Shown: positions 1 through 12,380, counted from the stretch's first letter. The stretch: DNA of 64,000 nucleotides from Lingula anatina (GCF_001039355.2 NW_019776068.1:646975-710974); one strand, 5' to 3'. Notes: a model not told the origin generated them from the sequence alone. Translations and numbers: made by a program.

Positions 1-147
1 GACGGGTCTTTGTAAAATTTACAGGATTGGTCAGAAATGGGCTAACTTTAGACCGTTTAGATTTTGGTTGGGATCCACTAATAAATTCATCATAAGAATT
101 AAGTTGCCTGGGCAGAGGTCTTTGCTCCCTTGATGCTTTTCTGGTTG
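1..147 (+). repeat. 3' part of a dispersed CCTCCGCCAAGGAGG-type repeat
   Basis: The window opens inside a diverged copy of the element seen whole at 8872-9093 and 16350-16571. Shared landmarks in order are a 'cagaaatgggc' block, 'gattttggttgggatcca', 'gaggtcttt' and a terminal 'gcttttctggtt'. The 5' half, with the CCTCCGCCAAGGAGG palindrome, lies outside the window. Families of this type are, from memory, widespread in animal genomes. Confidence 0.6.
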
Positions 148-1060
148 TCTTCATATTTTTACACAAAATTAAACACTCGTTTTTCTGTTCCTAATGTAAA
201 ACATGTAAAAGATATGCACTGTGTACTTAAACATGTAGTGTTCTTTCCTTTCTTTTGGTGGCGCGCATATTTGAGTACACCTCGTTCACCTGAAGTATTT
301 CACCTCTCTCCTCTTACCTTCCAAAATTTTCAATGTTAATTGCGTTCTAAAATTCGTTTGAGATTATCTGTATTTATTTCGTAGGCTTTTCATGACCGAG
401 AAAGCATTTGCTTGATTTATAACGTTATAGTTTGGCTTTGGGACATAAACCCTACACAAATCTCTGCACAAGGAAGTTACGGGAGGCAAAGTAGGCGACT
501 GACGAAATATTAGCTTTGATTTACTTACATGCATCACTTCAGGCACTCTCCGACCTAGAGCATATTATGTACTTTCCGTGATTAGCATCGTATTTATTTC
601 ATTTTACTCATACTTGACTTTGTTATAACAAACAGCCCATTTGCTAAATTGTGAAACTAACAGCCTATCTGTTACATTTATATTCCGTGCTCAAATGGTT
701 AAATATATCGACTGTAATATATAACACACATTCCGCTACCTATGTTTCTTATTCGCACTCTTCTTTCTGTGACCCGGTACATATTTGATGTGATTTATCA
801 TGCACAATCAACATATAATATTTCTGTTCGCGCTTTATTTTCTGTGGCTAGAAGCACAGTTGCTGTGATCTTCATGTAAAAATTTGTCAAATTTTAGGTT
901 CGTACTCTACTGTACTTGAGTGCTACGTGAGATCACCCTTAGTATAACTCATTCGATACAATCCTTTATTATTTTTCATACAATACATTATGAACACATA
1001 TTGACTAGTTAAAAGAGTTTACAGCACGCGTTTACTAATACTGTATTGCACATTTGTGTG

Positions 1061-1065
<5 letters not shown>

Positions 1066-1109
<44 letters not shown>
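1066..1109. repeat. (TG)n microsatellite
   Basis: Uninterrupted TG dinucleotides preceded by a short TATATA. Able to adopt Z-DNA; no other role visible. Confidence 0.95.
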
Positions 1110-1111
<2 letters not shown>

Positions 1112-1574
1112 GCGTAAAACAAATTCACTAAACAATGATAAAGCTACTCGCATTTTTAATCGCCCCCGACCCCCCCTTCATCAAAATTTAAATCTAATGA
1201 TAACGGTACATTTCTACGTGTGGAATTCTACGATATAGCACGTGAAGACTTGAGGAGCATACCACGGATTTGCACATGTTACCGTATATATCACATCTTA
1301 TCATATGTGCTTTTACATAAAAGTGATGATAATTTGACCGAATTTCGGCCGAGAAAAATCAATTTGTTAACCGAATGCTAATTTATATGGTTTATAAGGT
1401 TCGAAGCGCTAGTTTTAATTGCTTCGAGATTCAGGCTTTGTAAATCCTAATTGCCGTTTGTGACTGGAGTATCCGAAACAGCCATTCGAAGTAATCAGTG
1501 CCTGTACGAACTTGACTTTTCGTTGCCGTTCGTGATCATGAACCCCCATGATAACTTAAACTGCGATTTCATGG

Positions 1575-1580
<6 letters not shown>

Positions 1581-1622
<42 letters not shown>
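1581..1622. repeat. (TA)n microsatellite
   Basis: About 21 TA units directly upstream of the coding-like tract that begins near 1644. Confidence 0.95.
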
Positions 1623-1623
<1 letters not shown>

Positions 1624-1643
1624 CTACGAGCCAACAACACGTT

Positions 1644-2471
1644 ATGATCTGCGAACAATTTGAATTTGCCAGGGTCTTTTGCTGTTTACATACGGGTTTT
1701 TTCCTTGACCAAGAATCAATTCAGAAGTTATCCGCTCTAAAAAAATCTCCGGTACATGCGAATGTGTGGTTGGGGGAGGGGGGAGACTTGCGGTTCGCAG
1801 TTTATAATGCGTTGTTCGCAGCAGTTAATTTTACAATCGGACCCGATACGCGGTTCAAAATCACAAACAGCTTTCTTGTTTTTAAGGCCTGTGATCCTAA
1901 GGAGAATGATCTGGTAATGTCCTTAGAATCTTCATAGCATGCCTGTTACAAAAATATGTGCATGTTTACCAGGGTACACCTGCAGTAAAACTAACCTTGA
2001 GCTTAATGCTTGGAATATAAGAAAAGATATAACAAATATAAAAAAGCCTATCCAACAGGGTACTAGTAAACAAAGCAGAGGAGGCAGTGTGAGGAGAACC
2101 GCCGAGGTCTACTTCTTGCCGTTACAGCACAGCTAACCTTTTATGGGCGCTTGAGTATAAATGATGGTCAAGCTATCCAATACACAGACGAATACAACTC
2201 CTTGAACTATCCTACCGCTGAAAATAGCCTGGCTGCCGTTTGGGATGGTGGTCAAATATGTAAAAAAAATCCAGATATATAACAAAGAAATAAATAAAAT
2301 GATATCTGTGGTGGAGAACAAGTTTTTTATGTTATCAGTAGTGACCAAAATTATTCTTTATTTGTAATAAGTCCCGATGATAATGCAAATGCTGCGGGGT
2401 CTGTTCACATTGAAATCAATGCAGGACAAAACACGGTGCATGTTATTGCTGTCAAATGCCACGAAATATAA
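1644..2471 (+). pseudogene. Broken coding-like tract, family not recognised
   Basis: Three blocks in one reading frame (frame 3) look like real protein rather than chance. Block one, 1644-1934, includes NVWLGEGGDLRFAVYNALF and FKITNSFLVFKAC. Block two, about 2078-2271, includes GLLLAVTAQLTFYGRLSIND and PTAENSLAAVWDGGQI. Block three, about 2300-2468, includes FYVISSDQNYSLFVIS and GSVHIEINAGQNTVHVIAV, ending at TAA 2469-2471. Between blocks one and two there are many stops, and two in-frame TAA codons separate blocks two and three. Either this is a decayed gene or short introns remain unrecognised; a GT at 1914 and another at 2259 could be donors, but I found no convincing acceptors. The alternating hydrophobic strands suggest a beta-rich domain; no function is assigned. 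Confidence 0.4.
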
Positions 2472-4003
2472 AATGTCGAGGCGCTGCTTTTGTGTGCGGC
2501 CACCATCTTTTCTTGCAGTATCGTTAGTGATTTGATTTTTATACGCATCAGATAAAGACGCTCAAACGAAAATTATAGGGTATCTGAAAAAAAATTATGA
2601 CAAGTCCTATCCCCAAGTTTCCATACAGCTTCAGCTGTGGTGTAAAATCAGTCAGTAGAACCGATCGACCCTTACACTATTTTAAACCTCCCTCATCCCG
2701 AGTAGGTAGTACTATTTTTTTACCGAGATCAAGAACTTACACAATACACTGTAAAGACTGCTTGATATTTGGCAGTTAAGGCCACTTTATTTATGCTAAA
2801 ATCAAATGAGTTTTTACAATTTAACTTTTTACTAATTGTTCCGTTATTCAAAATATTAATCCATGAACGAATTTGTAGGGTTCGAAAAAGGCCTGTTGAT
2901 CAGTACCTGTGTGTAGCATTTAATTCTCTTTTATATTTTCCTATATCATTTACGATAATTTCATGATCAAACTCAAGATTGCTATAACGCAAAGTTTTTC
3001 TCTCTTGCAGTGAACCCATGTGCAAGCTAATTTTAGGTATACGGGTATAAACAATCTCTCTGTCCAAAATGAGTTCCATCTTATCTGTGATAATACAAAA
3101 CCTTGCCGTTAATTTTTTTATTATTTCATGTCAGAACAATATTTGCCCAAGATCTCAATAGCATAGTATTCTAGTCACTTATGTAAACACCCTATATATC
3201 AGAGAATCTATCAAAACATTTCCTTATGTAACTATTTGGATCAGCAGCTGCTACCTGTAATCACCCGTTTCCCATCCACTTGCCCTTTCCAACCACTTGA
3301 ACAGTGCTATGCCCTTGTCAGTTAACCTGTGCCATCAACGAAAAACAATTTATTTACTCGTACATGTTTTAGGGTACTTAAACTAGAATTTTGATTGATG
3401 GAGCTTTGGATTTTTTTTCATTGATGGCTTCAAGGTCAAACAACTGAATTTCTAAAGATAATTAGCCATATTAATTTTCCTCAAAACATTCATATATGAT
3501 ATTCAAGCTTACCCTATGGTATAAAACAAATTGTAAATGGCCGCTTCTTCAAGCAAATTGCCATGAGATAGGCAGGCTATATTCAGCAATTATACCACAT
3601 ACTTGTAACATCGCAATGTGGTATTACCGCTGTCATACTGGATTTATTTACACGTTATTTTTTGCTCTATGGGTGTAACAAAGCGTTTTACATTTCAGAC
3701 ACCTTAGTATTATTTCCTTTCGTTAGGTAACTTACAACACGGTGAATATTTTATGCAACAACACCTATAATGTATGAACATCAGTACCCCCTCCTTGTCC
3801 CTTGATATGCTGACATGACCCTAAAATCTGCTTTTATTACTGGACCAGTTATTGGAGAGTAAACAACCATCCTTCATTTGGCGAAATACACATGTACCTG
3901 TCGCTCAGTCACTGATACTGAAACTGAGAAACAGAAAAAAACAGAAACTATCTTTTTTCTCTCTTTCCCTAAATGCCATGATCGGGGTAACGTGCGTAAG
4001 GGT
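2472..4003. other. No gene seen
   Basis: AT-rich sequence with only short, stop-limited frames lacking splice context. No recognised element. Confidence 0.5.
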
Positions 4004-5956
4004 TATTTGCAAACAAGCACTGTTGTTCGTCTTGAAAAGCAGGTCATTAGTCATATCTCCCTTTCAGGCCAATTTACTGCTTTACATCGTGTTCAAAATC
4101 ATTTGTTTACTAATGAATATCAATATTTCATTCAGATATATATTTACAGTATAACTTCCTTGTTCCTCTGAACAGGCGTATGACTGGAAACGTAAATCAT
4201 TTTGAGAATTTTCCGATTATTTCATTTCTATATGTACGTACATACATGTATTTTATATGAAATAAGAGGGCACTTAAAATTGATTACATAACTTATATTA
4301 ATTTTTGAGCTTTAACATCAAAATCTAGTTATAAAGGAAACCGGTTGGTGTGTTACTACTAGCCGATTCTAAATCGTAAACCCCCTTCAGCGATAATGAA
4401 ATGGAATGAAGTTAGAAGAAGTTCTTGTCAAGATACGCTAAAGCAAACAATAAAAACTCCAAAAACATTCGATGTCTCGAAGTTGAATTATTTATACAAT
4501 GTAATAAGCAAACAAAATTATCTATCATACTGGCAAATTTATTTACTCGCGATATGTTAATATTTTTCGGCTTTTAATGTATACAATAACGCCATGCTCA
4601 TTCTGATGCTTAAATATAAAATTAAGCATTTTTATCGGCCGGTTGAAAAAAAGACAATTGCTGAAATTTGTAAGCGACACATAATTTTACCATACCTTTA
4701 TCTAAAAATATGCCGCTTATTACATTGGATAAATAATTCAACTTCGAGACACCGTAAACATCGAATGTTTTTGGAGTTTTATTTGGTACAGAAATTATGA
4801 AATGTTGATACACAAACCGCCCTGTTTGTTTTTTTTTAATCCAAAATAACTGAAGCATTTACATATTATTGTATTATTCTTCAAAATGCAATTTCTTCGT
4901 TATTTGAGATATTACTAGAAAAGAAACAGACTCCTATCCAATATGAGAAATCGGATCCACATACAAGACCTGAACGAGTCACTATACACACATTTGCAGT
5001 AGCAAGGGCGTCTCTCATGCATCCTAAAAAAAGAAAATGTCGTCTTTTACTTACAGTGATTTGATGGTATCTAGACAGTAAAATGTATCTTGATGGTAAC
5101 TTGTTGGTAACTTGATGTGTTATTCTCTATCGGTTTCTGTGTACTGAGCCGTACTTCTTTGTTTCTCCCACTATATCTATCATACACCTGTTTTGACCCA
5201 GATATGAACATAGGAGCTAAAACGGGAAGAGGGACCTGCTTTGCCAAACCCTTACTTTAAGCCTCGGTCACAACCGGACGCACGAATTTCAGGATCGTAC
5301 GTCCCCTGCGATTTTTGGGTGTTGCGAAGGCCGTGGAGGTCGTAGAGGTAGAGGAAGATCTGCCTTGCGAGTCGCAAGGGCCACATGAGATGTCCTTTCA
5401 AGCAGGGATGCTAATTGCAAGGAGCGATGGCCGTGGAAATTATACTCGTTTCTTGAGTTTGTCTTGCTTCCTGTGTACGTGGCACACACTCACCACTTAC
5501 GAAGGGAATGCAACGTACGGCGAAAGTAGTGCCCTTTTGCGTCAGTTTTGCTTCACACTTGCCTCACACATTTGTGATAACGTACTGACGGCGTACGCCA
5601 GTTTTGCTTCCTGTTCTCCTCATCTTTCTTCTTCCTCCTCCCCTTTTTCTACTATGTAAGCTTTTTTCTCTTGTCTTTTGGAGGCATATTAGAAACTAAA
5701 TTGATCAAAAATTTGAAAATTTTGAAAATTGTTGTACACTTTACACAGTCAACGTTCATTGTAAAGACACGAGCGTGCGTCGTGAGCACGCCTTTTATAC
5801 ACAAGTCGTGGACGTGACGCACGTGCGACGCATTCCCGGTGTGCTCTCGACTTTGTTCGTTAGTTGTGAGGGCGTGCGCCTTACTCAACACGAAAAGGGC
5901 ACTTGTTCCTTCATTGCTTGCGACGTGTGTCTTGCACAACGCGCGTCTCTCTTGCT
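4004..5956 (+). repeat. Direct tandem duplicate, unit 1
   Basis: Repeats as 5958-7910 at a constant offset of 1,954 bases. The only difference I noticed is cctcatc versus cctcttc near 5617/7571. Unit 1 ends exactly at the N at 5957, where unit 2 begins. The right third is the start of the Harbinger-like MITE. Because an N marks the join and identity is nearly complete, an assembly join is as likely as a real duplication. Confidence 0.9.
5260..5956. mobile_element. 5' part of a PIF/Harbinger-like MITE, cut at an N
   Basis: Begins with the terminal repeat AGCCTCGGTCACAACCGG after TTA (5257-5259), exactly as the full copy at 7214-8127. It is cut at the assembly N at 5957, so its right end is missing. 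Confidence 0.7.
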
Positions 5957-5957
5957 N

Positions 5958-7910
5958 TATTTGCAAACAAGCACTGTTGTTCGTCTTGAAAAGCAGGTCA
6001 TTAGTCATATCTCCCTTTCAGGCCAATTTACTGCTTTACATCGTGTTCAAAATCATTTGTTTACTAATGAATATCAATATTTCATTCAGATATATATTTA
6101 CAGTATAACTTCCTTGTTCCTCTGAACAGGCGTATGACTGGAAACGTAAATCATTTTGAGAATTTTCCGATTATTTCATTTCTATATGTACGTACATACA
6201 TGTATTTTATATGAAATAAGAGGGCACTTAAAATTGATTACATAACTTATATTAATTTTTGAGCTTTAACATCAAAATCTAGTTATAAAGGAAACCGGTT
6301 GGTGTGTTACTACTAGCCGATTCTAAATCGTAAACCCCCTTCAGCGATAATGAAATGGAATGAAGTTAGAAGAAGTTCTTGTCAAGATACGCTAAAGCAA
6401 ACAATAAAAACTCCAAAAACATTCGATGTCTCGAAGTTGAATTATTTATACAATGTAATAAGCAAACAAAATTATCTATCATACTGGCAAATTTATTTAC
6501 TCGCGATATGTTAATATTTTTCGGCTTTTAATGTATACAATAACGCCATGCTCATTCTGATGCTTAAATATAAAATTAAGCATTTTTATCGGCCGGTTGA
6601 AAAAAAGACAATTGCTGAAATTTGTAAGCGACACATAATTTTACCATACCTTTATCTAAAAATATGCCGCTTATTACATTGGATAAATAATTCAACTTCG
6701 AGACACCGTAAACATCGAATGTTTTTGGAGTTTTATTTGGTACAGAAATTATGAAATGTTGATACACAAACCGCCCTGTTTGTTTTTTTTTAATCCAAAA
6801 TAACTGAAGCATTTACATATTATTGTATTATTCTTCAAAATGCAATTTCTTCGTTATTTGAGATATTACTAGAAAAGAAACAGACTCCTATCCAATATGA
6901 GAAATCGGATCCACATACAAGACCTGAACGAGTCACTATACACACATTTGCAGTAGCAAGGGCGTCTCTCATGCATCCTAAAAAAAGAAAATGTCGTCTT
7001 TTACTTACAGTGATTTGATGGTATCTAGACAGTAAAATGTATCTTGATGGTAACTTGTTGGTAACTTGATGTGTTATTCTCTATCGGTTTCTGTGTACTG
7101 AGCCGTACTTCTTTGTTTCTCCCACTATATCTATCATACACCTGTTTTGACCCAGATATGAACATAGGAGCTAAAACGGGAAGAGGGACCTGCTTTGCCA
7201 AACCCTTACTTTAAGCCTCGGTCACAACCGGACGCACGAATTTCAGGATCGTACGTCCCCTGCGATTTTTGGGTGTTGCGAAGGCCGTGGAGGTCGTAGA
7301 GGTAGAGGAAGATCTGCCTTGCGAGTCGCAAGGGCCACATGAGATGTCCTTTCAAGCAGGGATGCTAATTGCAAGGAGCGATGGCCGTGGAAATTATACT
7401 CGTTTCTTGAGTTTGTCTTGCTTCCTGTGTACGTGGCACACACTCACCACTTACGAAGGGAATGCAACGTACGGCGAAAGTAGTGCCCTTTTGCGTCAGT
7501 TTTGCTTCACACTTGCCTCACACATTTGTGATAACGTACTGACGGCGTACGCCAGTTTTGCTTCCTGTTCTCCTCTTCTTTCTTCTTCCTCCTCCCCTTT
7601 TTCTACTATGTAAGCTTTTTTCTCTTGTCTTTTGGAGGCATATTAGAAACTAAATTGATCAAAAATTTGAAAATTTTGAAAATTGTTGTACACTTTACAC
7701 AGTCAACGTTCATTGTAAAGACACGAGCGTGCGTCGTGAGCACGCCTTTTATACACAAGTCGTGGACGTGACGCACGTGCGACGCATTCCCGGTGTGCTC
7801 TCGACTTTGTTCGTTAGTTGTGAGGGCGTGCGCCTTACTCAACACGAAAAGGGCACTTGTTCCTTCATTGCTTGCGACGTGTGTCTTGCACAACGCGCGT
7901 CTCTCTTGCT
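5958..7910 (+). repeat. Direct tandem duplicate, unit 2
   Basis: Second copy of 4004-5956. Past 7910 the sequence continues without a break into the rest of the MITE, which unit 1 lacks, so unit 2 is the one in natural context on its right side, while unit 1 is in natural context on its left. Confidence 0.9.
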
Positions 7911-8127
7911 TACTCCGTGAGAGGGGAGCAAGTTACGCTTGCAGCCTCGCTGTTCGCAGGCTATTTGTAGAATCTTTTGGACATGTCCAACATCCTCCGT
8001 ACGTGCTTACGGGCTGTCTGCGAACTCGAAATTGCGTAAGAAGGACTTGCGTGGGACGTGAGATTCTGCACAAAATTTGGACGCAAACAGCCCGTAAGAG
8101 CCCGTACGGCCGGTTGTGACCGAGGCT
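7214..8127. mobile_element. PIF/Harbinger-like MITE, 914 bp, complete
   Basis: The left end AGCCTCGGTCACAACCGG is an exact inverted copy of the right end CCGGTTGTGACCGAGGCT. Both ends are flanked by TTA (7211-7213 and 8128-8130). A 3-bp TTA/TAA target duplication is characteristic of PIF/Harbinger elements. The element is locally more CpG-rich than its surroundings, with many tacgt/acgca words. It encodes no recognisable transposase; the longest open frame (minus strand, 7606-7893) shows no family motif. It is therefore probably non-autonomous. Other three-base-target families cannot be excluded by eye. Confidence 0.7.
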
Positions 8128-8871
8128 TTAATTCGATGATGAAAACATGTAAAAGCCTGATGATAATTATCTGTATTTCGGGTAGCCTGATCGACATTAG
8201 TCTCTATGCCAGTTCTGGGTACATTACAATTGATATTACATATAGTCAAACATGTAGACTCGTGTTTGCAAAGCTGAAGTGAGAATCGTTATTTAAAAAA
8301 TTTAAAAACAATTACAAAAATAAGTTAAGCTAGCACCGAGAGTTATTGTACAAAAGCATAAATGAAATTTGTGTTAATATATTACTTTTAAATCATTTTT
8401 GTCATACTTCTATTTTTTAAAACATTTGACCAAGGTGGTTTTATTTTATTTGGTCGTGTAGGAACCCAAATTGACAACGTTAAATTCATACTGGAGAGAT
8501 GACACTGTTCCAAGAGAGGGCGCGTGTGAGGGGGAACTGACTCCAAATATATATATATCCGTTTTCCTACGATTCGGTAAGTGCGATCTATAAAAATTGG
8601 AGGGTGGTTCTGGTGATACCTAGGCCCATAAGAGGCTGCGCTTACGTATTTTTCGAGATCATCATTACTATGGACATCAACATGTTTATGGGTTATTCAT
8701 CTTTGACTGGGTTTCGCAGTAATTAAATCAATTTTGTCTTGAACAGAGCTAAACGGATTAGGATAATGAGACATTGGTCTGGATATTTATATCAACATTT
8801 TTCTCTTCATTACCAAGGTAAAACCATGTCCAAACTGTTTACAGAATTACCACCTGCAGCCAAGTTTTTTA

Positions 8872-9093
8872 CCTCCGCCAAGGAGGTTATGTTTTCACCC
8901 CTGTTTGTTTGTTTGTTTGTCATCAACATAACTCAAAAAGTTATGGACCGATTTTGATGAAATATTCAGGAACTGTCAGAAGTGGGCCAAGGAAGAGATG
9001 ATTAGTTTTTGGTGGTGATCCGGATCAATAATCAATCAATAATCAATAATAATCAAAAATCGAGGTCTGCGCTCTCTGAGTGCTTTTCTTGTT
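8872..9093 (+). repeat. CCTCCGCCAAGGAGG dispersed repeat, full copy
   Basis: Starts with the imperfect palindrome CCTCCGCCAAGGAGG, followed by GTTATGTTTTC, a (TTTG)n block, 'aactcaaaaagttatgga', 'gattttgatgaaat', 'ttggtggtgatccggat', and ends 'gcttttcttgtt'. The same order, diverged, is seen at the window start. No coding capacity. I infer a short non-autonomous element; no clear target duplication was found. Confidence 0.65.
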
Positions 9094-9432
9094 TTGAGTT
9101 CTAAATTTCTAGATTTTGAATCATCGTCGTTATAGAGATAGATACTGGTGAATTTCACTCGTGACAGTAAAATTCAGAAATTGAGAACTCGAAAACGTCG
9201 TGATATCCTCAATGATTTTGGATAGTGTAGGCCTATACCTTGGTGTTTTGGGATAATTGATGCAATTTCTACGAAAATACCGTGTCATATACATGTAGAA
9301 GTCAATTGTAGGTCTTGAATATTTTTATATGTCCAAGACACGGACTATATTGTTAATTTTAAAACTTGCACCACTTTGCGGTCTTTGACCTTTATAGCTT
9401 CCAACAGATGTATCAATTATCTGCCATACCTA

Positions 9433-9999
9433 TTAAAAATAAAACGTGCACAGAGCAGAGATACCAAAGATGACAATGATTCCAGCAGACAAAAAACGTA
9501 TACCGCGGCTGGCGCGCCAACAGTAGGATAATTGCACTTGTATTTCGCTTGTATTTTCATACGCTTCGAAGCGCCAGTCAGCTACAACTACTCGTCGTCC
9601 ACTGTGTGCGACATACAAGAGCAAATTTTTGCCCTCTTGTATGTTGCATACAGTAACTAGTACATATCCTTCTGCTACCATTTTGTCATGGTCAAATACG
9701 CTAAGCGGAAGGATCCGTGACAGTAAGTAAAACGATTTCAAAATCCTGCACAGAGATGATTCCGTGATCAAACTGTGTTTGGAAACTCGGGTGTTCAACA
9801 CAGATGGTATTAGGGTTCTTCCCTTCAAACATCACAGCGGCAAGATTGTTGGTTGTTGGTTGGAGCAAGATTGAATGGCTCAACCTCCATTGTACTCAGG
9901 TAGGAGTAGTTCACGTCGTACCTTTCAAACTTGACTGCGATGTGAATATTATTCCAATTTACCGATGTTGCAACCATTTCTCAATCAAAACTCTCGCTT
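9433..9999 (-). pseudogene. Frameshifted relic of a single-pass membrane protein (copy A)
   Basis: Read on the minus strand, three frames in succession look like one protein. The first part (about 9999-9850) has NWNNIHIAVKFERYDVNYSY. The second (about 9860-9705) has AAVMFEGKNPNTICVEHPSF and FDHGIISVQDFEIVLLTVTD. The third (about 9708-9433) has VAEGYVLVTVCNIQEGK, RRVVVADWRFEAYENTSE and then a hydrophobic segment LSAGIIVIFGISALCTF before the stop. One frame change lies in a caacc-rich slip-prone tract near 9850-9862, the other near 9705. The end resembles a type I membrane anchor with almost no cytoplasmic tail. I do not recognise the family. Two frameshifts shared by both copies argue for a pseudogene older than the duplication, but unrecognised introns could also explain them. 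Confidence 0.4.
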
Positions 10000-11683
10000 G
10001 CCTTATGTATGGGTAGAGAAGGTAGGATGGCCATGGGATTTTGCACATGCCCAATCACTGACCCATTTGTGACCCATATATATGGACCTCATGAAAAAAG
10101 TCCCAATTGTATTATTTTACAGTTATAAGCAAAACAAATCACTACCGAAAAATAAAATTTAGGAATTAGTTAATGCATCAACTTTAGATAGGAAATTTGA
10201 CAATCAGATGCTCTGTGTGCTACTCCACAACGTGGGAACACCAGCAAGGATGTGATGCCTATGGTCTCCTCACTTAGGACTCAGGAGGGACTATGTAGGC
10301 ATTGACGGCCCTTTTTAAACCTGGACAGAAACAACTCAGGCTTATTTGTCTGTCTAATTTTATAAAACTAATGTCCACGGAATATCACAGGAATTTTCAT
10401 TGCAATTTCAGCATTTTAGCGAGTCGGCTAGGTTACTTTTCTGCGTAGTGAAGATGCCTCTTATACATTAATGCCAACGCATGACTTCACTTAGTCGCCT
10501 ATATATCCCCCAGTATAGATAGTTTGATATCTGAGAATGCATATTGCGCCAGCTGCAGTTGCTAGAAGCCCTATTAAATATTATATGCCTAATAGCAAGA
10601 ATACCAGCAAAAGAAACTGCTGCCAGGTAATTTAAGTCTCCCTAGCTGTTGAAATCACTTTCAACAAATTCAAATTGTTGACAGGTGAGCATACTATGAT
10701 AAAGAGGTAGGGGGAGAAAATGCTACACATTAATAGTCCAAAATAGTGAAGATATTTATCAAAAATCCCTTAAGGTACTCGAAAGTTATTAATTACATTT
10801 ACTGATAATATACAATCAACATAATGTGCCTTTTGAAAATTTTAACATTTTCCCTTCATATCTGATAGTCCACTAAGTACACGTATTTTTATGATATTTT
10901 AGAATAGATAGTTCTATCAAACCAGTAACCGGACTGAAAAATTAATTAACGTAACATCATTATTGTATGTAGTAAAGTAAAAATGTTTGCAAGTAAAAAT
11001 TGTTAGTCTCTTGAAATTAATTTGGGTGGACTGTCTCCCATTGTTACAATTTTTAAAAACTATCATAATTATGCGACAAATTCGAATTTTATTTTTAATT
11101 CTCCTGCATTGAGTTCTAGTATACGTTCAAATAAACACACGGGCGTGTTTTCTATTCTTTACCTCCTTAGGTAAAGTTTATAGATCGATTAATATTAATA
11201 TTTCTCATATATACTATATTTTTGCGTGTGTTTTATTTAAATTTACGCCATGCATGTGTTGCAAAAACATGTTAAAAGCAAAAATAATTTAGCTGCGATG
11301 TTTATAAAAAACAACCTTGTTAGTCATTTTCTTATATGGCTATAATAAACTGCATCTTAGAATTCGTCACGAAAAATACTGAAAAGAACTTCACCCATCA
11401 ATAGACTAATTTCACATAGTCGATCGATGGTTGCTGTTGGTTTTTAAAAACAGATATGTTATACGATGTGAAGACCACTTACTGCTTCATTTTCTCTATT
11501 AAAAAGTTACGAGCTACTATTTTATCTCACAGTGCAGAGTAATAGGAGGATGTGGAGCGATCAAGGATGCACTCATATACGAAGGTGATCATTGCGTTAT
11601 TGACTTGGCGATTTTAAGATACTCTCATTTTCACGTTGCCCTCAAGGCAACTTCTATAACACTCATAGCACCCATAAACACAA

Positions 11684-11757
11684 CTATGGTGGCCCCTATT
11701 GGATATTTCGACTTTTCGAGTTTTCGAGTTTTTGACTTTTCGAGTTTTCGACTTTTT
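11684..11757 (+). repeat. TCGAG-rich variable tract, short allele
   Basis: The anchor 'tatggtggcccctattggat' is followed by runs of 'gacttttcgagttttcgag'. Same anchor and tract at 19429 (longer) and inverted at 23582. Confidence 0.8.
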
Positions 11758-12221
11758 TTACCAGTCATATGGCAACTGGGAAGATATTCAGAACGGAGCG
11801 CGTGCGCTGAGATGACGTCGCAGTCGAAATTTTGTAAATTGCGTAACCTTCGCGGAAGTTCAAGAATTGCACTTTATTCCCTGCATAAGTACCTGGTGAA
11901 AATTAAGACATGGTAGCAGAGTTTATTATGTGTATCATTATGTGTGATTTACCTAGATGTAAAAAGCAATGAATGAGGTAGATCTCGACGAAGTCGGTCA
12001 ACTGGTCACTTTTTGGCCATAGCAACACTAACATTTTTAGATGTCTCATGTCACAGATACTGTGCAACTTATTACGTCAATGGAAGGTGGCTTTTTGCAT
12101 GAGAAAATTGACTATTAAGTTTCATTAAAATCTAACCTGGCAACTTTTTTTACCAGTCGGAAAACTGGCATCGTGATACTAGCCGTCAGATGTCAGTGTT
12201 ATTTATCAAGATAAGAGTACC

Positions 12222-12380
12222 CTAGGTTCTAGATTTCGGTATTGCCAGCTCGATCTTGATTTCATATATAACCCATATCAGCAATACCAGGTATTTAGTA
12301 AAAGCGACTCCATCACAAGGTATATTTAACAAGCTAGCTTTTACGTTGCTCTGACACTCAGGGTAGACAAGAGCAACTAA
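12222..12380 (-). repeat. Dispersed repeat containing a CTGGTATTGC-capped mini-element
   Basis: Its reverse complement matches 39148-39218 plus 39866-39940, and it recurs in copy B near 20010-20165. It contains a ~54-bp block beginning CTGGTATTGC and ending (with a terminal mismatch here) GCAATACC, enclosing 'atgggttatatatgaaatc'. Confidence 0.65.

Larger units (their letters stand above)
148..1643. other. AT-rich non-coding stretch with two microsatellites
   Basis: No coding tract, RNA gene or element was recognised. It contains a (TG)n run at 1066-1109 and a (TA)n run at 1581-1622. Short open frames here are translations of the microsatellites. Confidence 0.5.

Noticed and set aside
7606-7893. 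95-codon frame inside the Harbinger-like MITE, ending in a lysine-rich MPPKDKRKK stretch
   Set aside because: No transposase or MYB motif; composition follows the CpG-rich element, and the frame occurs in every copy of the repeat only because the DNA is duplicated.
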